A DNA stretch of 5,087 nucleotides from Thermoplasmata archaeon (lineage in GTDB: Archaea > Thermoplasmatota > Thermoplasmata > Thermoplasmatales > Thermoplasmataceae), in the NCBI GenBank assembly GCA_021833045.1, contig JAKBGP010000171.1:1-5087 (forward strand). Direction: 5' to 3'. Made by a program: the position numbers and the translations under genes. Within the stretch, counting starts at the first letter, position 1; every line of letters starts with the position of its first letter. Below, piece by piece: positions 1-4,942 of the stretch. Under the pieces are notes generated by a model that worked only from the letters and a program-made list of their open reading frames with translations, was not told where the DNA came from and made no database searches.

Positions 1-67
1 TTTCATACTATAAATATCATTACTTCAAAAATACAGTTAACTACTGATACGTACCAGCGAATTATGG

Positions 68-72
68 AAAAA
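68..72 (-). terminator. Possible oligo-T terminator after the Bat-like regulator
   Basis: Read on the minus strand, a T5 run occurs four bases after the TAA stop of the regulator, with another T5 run further on at about 27-31. Without a hairpin these are only weak candidates for archaeal intrinsic termination. Confidence 0.25.
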
Positions 73-75
73 TTA

Positions 76-693
76 TTATGGGTTTTTTCTCGTTAGGTAA
101 TCTCTCACTGTTTTTTTCATGGCTCTCCTCAACGTTTCTGATAGGGATGATGTAGAAACACCCAGTACCTTAGCAATCTCCGTTAGTGATGAGGCCCTGT
201 CATTCTCAAAATAGCCAAGATCATAGCACATCTTAAGCACACTCAATTCTCTTTCTGACATTTCATTTCTCTGCTCGTCAGGTTCTTCAACTATTTTTGG
301 GTTTAACTGATCTGCTTCAAGCTGTTTCATTAACTTTTTTAATGAAACCCTGTTCTCAACCAGGATTCTGAAGAGTATTTTTCTGGAATCTACCGATTTA
401 CTTGAAACCATTACCGCCTCACTCAGGGCGAGTGCCCTGCATGCAGAACAGCTTTTTCCATATATCCACAACTTTCCGGGGCCAGTTTTTGCAACTTTTT
501 TGGAAAGAGAGTTGATTATTTTCATATCTTCATCGGTGAATGTATCCTTCTCAACAAGATGCAGGGTTTCATCGACTTCTATCTTGAGTCTTGTTACCGA
601 TTTAACCCCCTTCATTTTCATTATTGCCTGAGTAATCTTGCAGTCATCCCGTTCAAGCTCGATAACTGCTTCGATTGGATATTTTTCCGTCAT
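76..693 (-). CDS. Bat-like HTH_10 transcriptional regulator with cysteine-containing N-terminal domain
   Basis: The 205-residue product is a predicted cytoplasmic DNA-binding regulator. Residues about 145-200 match the bacterio-opsin-activator type HTH (HTH_10): the signature runs from SERELSVL through a DLGYFENDR turn, then LTEIAKVLGVS and SSLSETLRRAMKK, which are the two helices of the HTH and the following basic helix. Residues about 1-135 form a putative sensor region without a named domain that I can assign. It holds Cys18 in an ERDDCKI context and a CxxC pair, Cys82 and Cys85, in YGKSCSACRAL. Such cysteines could sense metal or redox state; this is inference. No membrane segment or signal peptide is visible. 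The start at 693 is supported by a TATA-like box about 27 bp upstream, which suggests a leaderless mRNA. The gene is divergent from pyruvate kinase, so it may control that gene, itself, or something elsewhere. Family confidence is high; the regulated target is unknown. Confidence 0.9.
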   Translation of the reverse strand: MTEKYPIEAVIELERDDCKITQAIMKMKGVKSVTRLKIEVDETLHLVEKDTFTDEDMKIINSLSKKVAKTGPGKLWIYGKSCSACRALALSEAVMVSSKSVDSRKILFRILVENRVSLKKLMKQLEADQLNPKIVEEPDEQRNEMSERELSVLKMCYDLGYFENDRASSLTEIAKVLGVSTSSLSETLRRAMKKTVRDYLTRKNP

Positions 694-715
694 TCAGATC
701 ATAATAAAACTAAGG

Positions 716-724
716 TTATTTATT
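716..724 (-). promoter_or_regulatory. TATA-box candidate for the Bat-like regulator
   Basis: On the minus strand this reads AATAAATAA, preceded by a purine-rich GATAAG that could act as a BRE. Its centre lies about 27 bp upstream of the ATG at 693, the distance expected if transcription starts at or next to the start codon. No Shine-Dalgarno sequence precedes that ATG, which fits a leaderless transcript. This is pattern-based only. Confidence 0.5.
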
Positions 725-764
725 CTTATCAATGTTTATTCGTGTATTTCTAAATAGTTTTTCA

Positions 765-777
765 TAATGAATCATTA
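765..777. promoter_or_regulatory. 13-bp palindrome, candidate operator between divergent genes
   Basis: TAATGAATCATTA is a perfect inverted repeat with 6-bp arms around a single central base. It lies in the 119-bp spacer between the divergently transcribed regulator and pyruvate kinase genes, upstream of both TATA candidates for pyruvate kinase. It is flanked by TAGTTTTTC (755-763) and TAGTTTTC (776-783), starting 21 bp apart or about two helical turns. A dimeric HTH protein such as the adjacent Bat-like regulator could bind here. The spacer is AT-rich, so chance occurrence is possible. Confidence 0.35.
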
Positions 778-783
778 GTTTTC

Positions 784-791
784 TTATTATA
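784..791 (+). promoter_or_regulatory. TATA-box candidate for pyruvate kinase (upstream)
   Basis: TTATTATA is centred about 25-26 bp before the ATG at 813. It would therefore place the transcription start at that codon and give a leaderless mRNA. It is a weaker match to the archaeal TATA consensus than the second candidate at 803-810, and a purine-rich BRE is not obvious. Confidence 0.4.
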
Positions 792-802
792 CCATAATAC
801 AC

Positions 803-810
803 TTTTAAAT
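803..810 (+). promoter_or_regulatory. TATA-box candidate for pyruvate kinase (proximal)
   Basis: TTTTAAAT is the better consensus match, and its core recurs in the promoter at 2547-2555. Its centre is only about 6 bp before ATG 813 and about 21-22 bp before ATG 828. If this box is used, the ATG at 813 would not be transcribed and the protein would begin at 828 (MDILKRPK), five residues shorter. The 21-22 bp spacing is at the short end for a leaderless start, so the choice stays open. Confidence 0.4.
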
Positions 811-812
811 CC

Positions 813-2513
813 ATGAACTCTCAAAAGATGGACATTTTAAAGAGACCAAAGACCAAGATTGTTGCTACATATGGTCCTGCATGTTCTGAAGAAAATATTA
901 TGGAACGTATGATAGAATACGGGGTGACATGTTTCAGACTCAACACAGCTCACAGTACTAAGGAGGAACTTCAGACTCTGGTAAATTTCAGGGATAAAAT
1001 AGCCAGAGAAAGAAAAATGTATGTGAGTATAATGGTTGATCTAAAGGGCCCTGAATTGAGGGCTCTGCTGAACGGTGACACATTAGCAATTTTGTCAGGG
1101 AAGGAATACACTCTGGGGCAGCAGGAGGAAAAAGCTGATATCCACATAGCTGTTGACGATGTTGTTAAATCACTGAAGAAAGGTGATGAAGTTCTGTTCA
1201 TGGACGGAAAGATAAGAACAACTGTCATTCAGGAGGGTAATAGAATATGTAAATTGAGTTCATCTGTTGATGGCATATTGAAAAATAATGGAAGGATGAA
1301 CATTCCTGGAAGGTACATTCCCATGGGTATTTTACAGGAAAGGGACAGAGAATATCTGAAAATGTCAGTGGAGAAAAACGTTGAATACATTGCGCTTTCA
1401 TTCGTCCAGAATCGCAATGAAATAGACATGGTTCACGACATGATTGGGAAGATGGGCGGAAATATCCACCTAGTGGCAAAAATTGAAACAAAACAGGCCA
1501 TGGATAATATTGAAGGTATAGTAAAGGCAACAGATGCCATAATGGTGGCAAGGGGTGATCTTGGTGTAGAGATGCCTGTCCATGAGGTAACAGTAAGCCA
1601 GAAGTACATAATGCAAAAAGCCCATTCAAACGGTATTCCCATAATAGTGGCAACACAGATGCTCGAAAGCATGGTTTCCAGTGAATCACCAACCAGGGCA
1701 GAAATATCAGATGTAACAAATGCCATACTTGATAATACTGACGCTCTCATGCTTTCCGAGGAGACCGCAATAGGTTCTTTCCCACTTGAAGCTGTGAAAG
1801 TGTTGAGGGACACTTCACTTTATGTGGAATCATTCTACCATAATTTTGAAGAACCAAGTGAATTCACTGGAAGCAGGGTTACCTTTTCAGTAGCAAAGTC
1901 CACGAAGATTCTTTCTGATCAGATAAATGCACATCACATTGTGGCATGCACAAGGGGTGGAAACACGGCCAGAATGGTATCATCAATGAGACCATCCTCT
2001 AGAATATTATCAGTAACACCGTCAAGATTAGTGGCATCCAGAACCAATCTCTATCGGGGTGTGTTTCCATATGTCATTGAAAACTTCAAGGAGGATATCT
2101 CTGTAAAGGATGTTCTAAATGCACTGGTAGGGGATGGAATGATCCTTAAAGGAGAAAGAATAGTTGTAACATCTGGTCACCCTGATCACCTATTTGCAGG
2201 CACTGCACAGGTCAGCGTTCTCACAGCAGGAACACTTGTTGCCAGGGGATATGCACTGGGAAAGAACATATCCGGAAAAATTAACAGTGGGAAAGGAAGT
2301 ATTTACATGGGAAACTGTGAAAAAATTTCTGATGATAAATTTGATTACAGCTTTTATGAAGCCTTCATAATAACAGGCAATCCAATAAGATCAGTAATTC
2401 AAAAAATTGAAAAAGCAGGAAAAACATGCATATACAGTACAATAGTATTGAATGACGTCAAAGACGGAGATGATGTGTTCATTGATTCCGATATTGGTTT
2501 TGTCTATGCATGA
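813..2513 (+). CDS. pyk: Pyruvate kinase with extra C-terminal swivelling-type domain
   Basis: This cytosolic enzyme converts phosphoenolpyruvate and ADP to pyruvate and ATP, the last step of glycolysis. The A-domain barrel opens with KTKIVATYGPA (13-23), then RLNTAH (42-47) and DLKGPELR (76-83). The B domain spans about 84-170. The barrel resumes with the catalytic VAKIET (Lys223, metal ligand Glu225), ARGDLGVE (metal ligand Asp249), ATQMLESM (Thr281) and PTRAE-SDVTNAI. The C domain (about 355-470) has the typical GGNTARMVSSMRP. At 566 residues it is roughly 90-100 longer than the common 470-residue form. Residues about 476-566 look like the PEP-utiliser domain seen at the C-terminus of some Bacillus pyruvate kinases, ending in DGDDVFIDSDIGFVY, but without the TSHAA phospho-histidine motif. 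The position of Ser76 in the rabbit enzyme, a potassium ligand, is Ala46 here. The gene appears monocistronic. Translation may instead begin at ATG 828; neither start has a Shine-Dalgarno sequence. Confidence 0.95.
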   Translation: MNSQKMDILKRPKTKIVATYGPACSEENIMERMIEYGVTCFRLNTAHSTKEELQTLVNFRDKIARERKMYVSIMVDLKGPELRALLNGDTLAILSGKEYTLGQQEEKADIHIAVDDVVKSLKKGDEVLFMDGKIRTTVIQEGNRICKLSSSVDGILKNNGRMNIPGRYIPMGILQERDREYLKMSVEKNVEYIALSFVQNRNEIDMVHDMIGKMGGNIHLVAKIETKQAMDNIEGIVKATDAIMVARGDLGVEMPVHEVTVSQKYIMQKAHSNGIPIIVATQMLESMVSSESPTRAEISDVTNAILDNTDALMLSEETAIGSFPLEAVKVLRDTSLYVESFYHNFEEPSEFTGSRVTFSVAKSTKILSDQINAHHIVACTRGGNTARMVSSMRPSSRILSVTPSRLVASRTNLYRGVFPYVIENFKEDISVKDVLNALVGDGMILKGERIVVTSGHPDHLFAGTAQVSVLTAGTLVARGYALGKNISGKINSGKGSIYMGNCEKISDDKFDYSFYEAFIITGNPIRSVIQKIEKAGKTCIYSTIVLNDVKDGDDVFIDSDIGFVYA

Positions 2514-2532
2514 AATTATTTCAAAAGCTTAA

Positions 2533-2537
2533 TTTTT
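2533..2537 (+). terminator. Possible oligo-T terminator after pyruvate kinase
   Basis: A T5 run lies 20 bp after the pyruvate kinase stop codon and just ahead of the next promoter. Archaeal RNA polymerase can terminate at oligo-T tracts without a hairpin, so this is a plausible weak terminator. Short T runs are common in such AT-rich DNA. Confidence 0.3.
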
Positions 2538-2546
2538 ACAGAATAC

Positions 2547-2555
2547 CTTTAAATA
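2547..2555 (+). promoter_or_regulatory. TATA box for the FKBP-trmJ pair
   Basis: CTTTAAATA is a good archaeal TATA box. Its centre at about 2551 predicts transcription starting near 2577, leaving a leader of about 16 nucleotides that just contains the Shine-Dalgarno site at 2584-2589. This makes the FKBP gene the first of a two-gene unit with trmJ. A weaker candidate, AAGCTTAAT, lies about 20 bp upstream. Confidence 0.6.
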
Positions 2556-2583
2556 ATATCTGAAATTACGTATAACTTATTCC

Positions 2584-2589
2584 GGTGAT
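2584..2589 (+). promoter_or_regulatory. Shine-Dalgarno site of the FKBP gene
   Basis: GGTGAT is a perfect complement to the conserved AUCACC at the 3' end of 16S rRNA, three bases before ATG 2593, the usual geometry for GGTGAT-type archaeal sites. It fixes the start codon, and it contrasts with the apparently leaderless genes in the first part of the window. Confidence 0.75.
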
Positions 2590-2592
2590 ACC

Positions 2593-3357
2593 ATGGAAAA
2601 TGGAGACTTTGTAAAAATTAAATTTGAAATGAGAGTCGGGTCAGATAAACAACTTGTTGCAACGAGCGATGAAGCACTAGCAAAAGAAAATAATATTTAT
2701 GATCCGGATCAAAAGTATGGAGAGGGAGTTCTTGTAGTTGGATCTGAAGATTTGTTTAAGGAAATAAATGACAGTCTTCTAAGTTCAAAGATAGGAGAAG
2801 AGCATGAAGTGGAGATAAAGGCAGAGAACGCCTATGGCATGAGGGATTCAAAGAATCTAAAAGTGCATACCATGTCAGAATTCAAGAGAAATAATATAGA
2901 TCCTGTGCCGGGAGCAGAAGTAAGAATAAATAACAAGAGAGGTAGGATACTTTCAGTAAGCCCCGGAAGAGTTGTTGTTGATTACAATCACCCATGGGCA
3001 GGAAAGGATGTTTTCTACAAATATTCACTGGTTGAGAAACTGGATGGGAAGAAGGACATACTTAAAGGAATAATAGATCTCAACTTCTCAAGAGGATCAG
3101 ATAAGTTTGTGATCGAAGAAAGAGAAAACGATCTGGAAATCACAGTTCCAGAAGACATGAAATTCAACATAGAGTGGTTTGATGCAAAGTACAGGGTAGT
3201 AGAAGCCACAAGAAAATATCTTAAGGATCTGGTTCTTTACATAACGGAAAAGTATGAACCAGTGAAGGAAGAAGTAAAGGAAGACGATAAACAGGAAATA
3301 CCAGCTAAGGAAGAAACAGCAGACAAAGAAAACGAGAAAAACGTCAGTGCACAATGA
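2593..3357 (+). CDS. Long archaeal FKBP-type peptidyl-prolyl isomerase (SlyD-like, FKBP26 type)
   Basis: The 254-residue protein is predicted to assist cytosolic protein folding by cis-trans isomerisation of prolyl bonds, or as a chaperone. Residues about 1-85 and 138-150 form the FKBP fold, with VKIKFEMRV as the first strand, a GEGVLVVGSEDLFKEI segment, and AENAYG (77-82). Between them lies the SlyD-type insert-in-flap domain (about 87-137), recognisable from VPGAEVR, GRVVVDYNHPWAGKDV and the NHP-x-AG signature at 132-137. Residues about 155-220 match the additional C-terminal domain of long archaeal FKBPs. Residues 221-254 are a Lys/Glu-rich, low-complexity and probably disordered tail. The catalytic-side region is divergent: the usual aromatic of strand one is Phe11, the G-x-x-x-D-x-(S/T) stretch is not clear, and the usual LIPGLE-like segment reads VLVVGSED. 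Isomerase activity may thus be reduced, while the chaperone insert looks intact. The gene overlaps trmJ by ATGA. Confidence 0.88.
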   Translation: MENGDFVKIKFEMRVGSDKQLVATSDEALAKENNIYDPDQKYGEGVLVVGSEDLFKEINDSLLSSKIGEEHEVEIKAENAYGMRDSKNLKVHTMSEFKRNNIDPVPGAEVRINNKRGRILSVSPGRVVVDYNHPWAGKDVFYKYSLVEKLDGKKDILKGIIDLNFSRGSDKFVIEERENDLEITVPEDMKFNIEWFDAKYRVVEATRKYLKDLVLYITEKYEPVKEEVKEDDKQEIPAKEETADKENEKNVSAQ

Positions 3358-4094
3358 TACTGAACAGGGATCAGGTTTCCATCGTACTGGTGGAACCAGA
3401 GGTTCAGGGTAATATTGGTGCTGCTGCCAGATCCATGAAAAACACTTTTTTCAAAAATCTTATAGTTGTTGGAACATCATTTTTTGACGACGATGCCTTT
3501 GCAAGGGCAAAAGAAGCATCCGACATTCTTGGAAGCGCAGAATATTATTCTGATTTAAAGGAAGTAAGGGAAAACTTTGATGTTCTTGTTGGGACATCTG
3601 CAGTTTCATCCGAGAATATGAGAGATTACAGAAGAATACCAATGAAACCATCTGTATTCTGGTCAGATCATTACAGGAACGAGAAGAAGACAGGAATTGT
3701 AATTGGAAGGGAGGGGGACGGCCTGAAAAATTCTGAACTGGAGCTTTGTGACTTTTTCATTACCATACCTGGAAATCCCGATTATCCAGTTTATAATCTA
3801 TCCCACGCACTTACGCTTATCCTTTATGAGTCAATGTTAAACGAGGAAGTTGACTACCCTGAGAAAGACAGAGCATCAAGGGAGGAGATTGAAATTTTGC
3901 TGGAAAATATCAATAAAATAATGGGCAAGGTTAATTTCCCCGCTCACAAGATACCTAATACAATGGTGATGTTCAGGCGTCTCATATCTAGATCAGATAT
4001 GGCAAGGAGTGAATTCTATAGAATAATGGGTATAATGAGAAAAATAGAAATCGCATCAAGAGATATGAGAAACGAAAAAGATGGTTCTTCGTGA
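3354..4094 (+). CDS. trmJ: SPOUT-class tRNA 2'-O-methyltransferase, TrmJ-like
   Basis: The 246-residue product is a SpoU/TrmH-type methyltransferase. TrmJ uses S-adenosylmethionine to methylate the ribose 2'-OH of nucleotide 32 in the tRNA anticodon loop. Motif 1 is GNIGAAARSMKNT (19-31) with Asn20 and the presumed catalytic Arg26. Motif 2 is IVIGREGDGLKNSEL (115-129). Motif 3 is VYNLSHALTLILYE (146-159), where the common SLN reads VYN with Asn148 kept. ASDILGSAEYY and LVGTSA (79-83) are also TrmJ-like. The C-terminal part (about 165-240) is a charged helical extension with FRRLISRSDM, as in TrmJ homologues that dimerise and bind tRNA. Length equals that of E. coli TrmJ. The ATG at 3354 overlaps the FKBP stop as ATGA, implying translational coupling; no Shine-Dalgarno site is visible. 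Family assignment is very secure; the exact target nucleotide (32 versus another 2'-O position) rests on family resemblance. Confidence 0.88.
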   Translation: MILNRDQVSIVLVEPEVQGNIGAAARSMKNTFFKNLIVVGTSFFDDDAFARAKEASDILGSAEYYSDLKEVRENFDVLVGTSAVSSENMRDYRRIPMKPSVFWSDHYRNEKKTGIVIGREGDGLKNSELELCDFFITIPGNPDYPVYNLSHALTLILYESMLNEEVDYPEKDRASREEIEILLENINKIMGKVNFPAHKIPNTMVMFRRLISRSDMARSEFYRIMGIMRKIEIASRDMRNEKDGSS

Positions 4095-4098
4095 AAAT

Positions 4099-4107
4099 CT
4101 TTATTAA
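4099..4107 (+). promoter_or_regulatory. TATA-box candidate for the ribosomal protein cluster
   Basis: CTTTATTAA, preceded by an A-rich GAAAAT that could be a BRE, lies immediately after the trmJ stop codon. Its centre predicts transcription starting near 4129, a few bases before ATG 4135. This gives the L18e-L13-S9 cluster its own nearly leaderless promoter, though read-through from trmJ is also possible across the 40-bp gap. Confidence 0.5.
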
Positions 4108-4134
4108 TTCTTGGGCATTCAGGTTTATATTCCG

Positions 4135-4512
4135 ATGGTCAAAATGAGTATACAAGCAGAAAGAAAAACAAGTCCTAAAATTATGGAAACGGTTGAAACC
4201 CTTCTTAAATTGTCAAGGGAAAACCAGTCACCTTTATGGAGAGACATTGCAAAGAGGCTCTCTGAGACAAGGCAAAATTATGCAGATCTAAACGTGGGCA
4301 AGATATCTAAAATGTGCAAGGATGGAGACATAGTCGTTGTGCCAGGCAAGGTTCTTGGAAGCGGGTATATGGAGAAGAAATTAAAGATCTCAGCTCTTGA
4401 TGTCAGTGAGAAAGCAATGAAGAAGATCAAGGACTCTGGGTCTGAATTTGTTTTCCTGGCTGATCTGGCAAAGGAAAATCCTGAACCCAAGAATTTAAAA
4501 ATAATGAGGTAA
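4135..4512 (+). CDS. rpl18e: Large-subunit ribosomal protein L18e (eL18)
   Basis: The 125-residue protein is the archaeal/eukaryotic L18e component of the 50S subunit, in the L15/L18e superfamily. The family pattern is clear: KTSPKIMETVETLLKLSREN (11-30), then LWRDIAKRL (34-42), NYADLNVGKI (48-57), and the highly conserved DIVVVPGKVLGSG (65-77), followed by KISALDVSEKAMKKI (84-98). Length suits the family, which is near 120 residues. Start choice: an in-frame TTG at 4111 would add eight residues foreign to the family and sits ahead of the predicted transcription start. ATG 4135 fits the TATA position best. ATG 4144 (MSIQAERK) is a possible shorter start, and none has a clear Shine-Dalgarno site. 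The gene is first in an L18e-L13-S9 cluster, with four bases between its stop and the next ATG. Its upstream neighbour here is trmJ. Confidence 0.93.
   Translation: MVKMSIQAERKTSPKIMETVETLLKLSRENQSPLWRDIAKRLSETRQNYADLNVGKISKMCKDGDIVVVPGKVLGSGYMEKKLKISALDVSEKAMKKIKDSGSEFVFLADLAKENPEPKNLKIMR
4506..4510 (+). promoter_or_regulatory. Shine-Dalgarno site of L13, overlapping the L18e stop
   Basis: GAGGT lies six bases before ATG 4517, and its last base is the first base of the L18e TAA stop. This links initiation of L13 to ribosomes finishing L18e and supports the chosen start. Confidence 0.65.
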
Positions 4513-4516
4513 GATA

Positions 4517-4942
4517 ATGATATACGTAGATGCGGATAACGCAGTTTATGGCAGGCTTTCAACCATTCTGGCAAAAAAGCTGCTGGAAGGAGAATCAGTT
4601 ACAATAGTGAATGCAGCAAAGGTAGCTGTGACGGGGGGAAGAGATGCAGTACTGGGGAAGTTCAGGAGCAGAAGGGATATAGGAAGTGTCAGGAAGGGAC
4701 CTTATTATCCAAGAAATCCAAAGGCTATTCTCAAGAGGTCCATTGGTGATATGCTTCCAAAAGATAAGGCTAAGGGAAAAGAGGCACTGAAAAGATGCAT
4801 TGTATACGATGGAGTACCACCCGAACTGAAGGATAAGCAATTCGAGAAATTCGAAAAGGCTCAGAACAACAGGGTAAGCGGTTTTGTGACCCTTACAGAA
4901 GTAGCAAAAATAATGGGAAAGGAGGTAAAAGTAATTGAGTGA
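4517..4942 (+). CDS. rpl13: Large-subunit ribosomal protein L13 (uL13)
   Basis: The 141-residue protein is the universal 50S component uL13. The fold opens with IYVDADNAVYGRLSTILAKKLL (2-23) and VTIVNAAKVAVTG (28-40), matching the nucleotide-binding-like core of the family. The signature region follows: KRSIGDMLPKDKAKGKEAL (73-91), then the V-Y-D-G-V-P stretch at 96-101, equivalent to the bacterial RG-MLP...G..A-L...Y-G-P pattern. The N-x-Y-x-R-N-P-like basic loop GPYYPRNPKAILKR (61-74) is typical of archaeal L13. Length matches archaeal homologues. The gene overlaps S9 by eight bases, so the two are probably translated in a coupled manner, and order L18e-L13-S9 is the standard archaeal arrangement. 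Nothing unusual in the sequence. Confidence 0.96.
   Translation: MIYVDADNAVYGRLSTILAKKLLEGESVTIVNAAKVAVTGGRDAVLGKFRSRRDIGSVRKGPYYPRNPKAILKRSIGDMLPKDKAKGKEALKRCIVYDGVPPELKDKQFEKFEKAQNNRVSGFVTLTEVAKIMGKEVKVIE
4921..4926 (+). promoter_or_regulatory. Strong Shine-Dalgarno site of S9
   Basis: GGAGGT, a full match to the anti-Shine-Dalgarno core, lies inside the end of L13 and eight bases before the TTG at 4935. It is what identifies the non-ATG start of S9 and probably compensates for the weak start codon. Confidence 0.8.

Noticed and set aside
1..75. Possible tRNA, small RNA or start of another gene at the window edge
   Set aside because: No cloverleaf, T-loop signature, strong hairpin or coding frame with recognisable content is visible; TACGTA is only a short palindrome.
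559..753. A 64-codon plus-strand frame overlapping the start of the regulator and the intergenic spacer
   Set aside because: It is mostly antisense to the regulator gene, aromatic-rich with no family resemblance, and its end runs through the divergent promoter region.
1225..1719. A 164-codon open frame on the minus strand inside pyruvate kinase
   Set aside because: It lies wholly opposite a strongly conserved coding region, its translation is rich in Leu, Pro, His and Cys with no recognisable domain, and it has no promoter or ribosome site of its own.
3256..3354. Lys/Glu-rich end of the FKBP gene as a possible frameshift artefact or separate small gene
   Set aside because: The frame is continuous, ends in a clean ATGA overlap with trmJ, and charged tails are plausible on archaeal FKBPs.
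4111..4134. TTG at 4111 as the start of L18e
   Set aside because: It lies upstream of the predicted transcription start, has no Shine-Dalgarno site, and adds residues not found at the N-terminus of the family.
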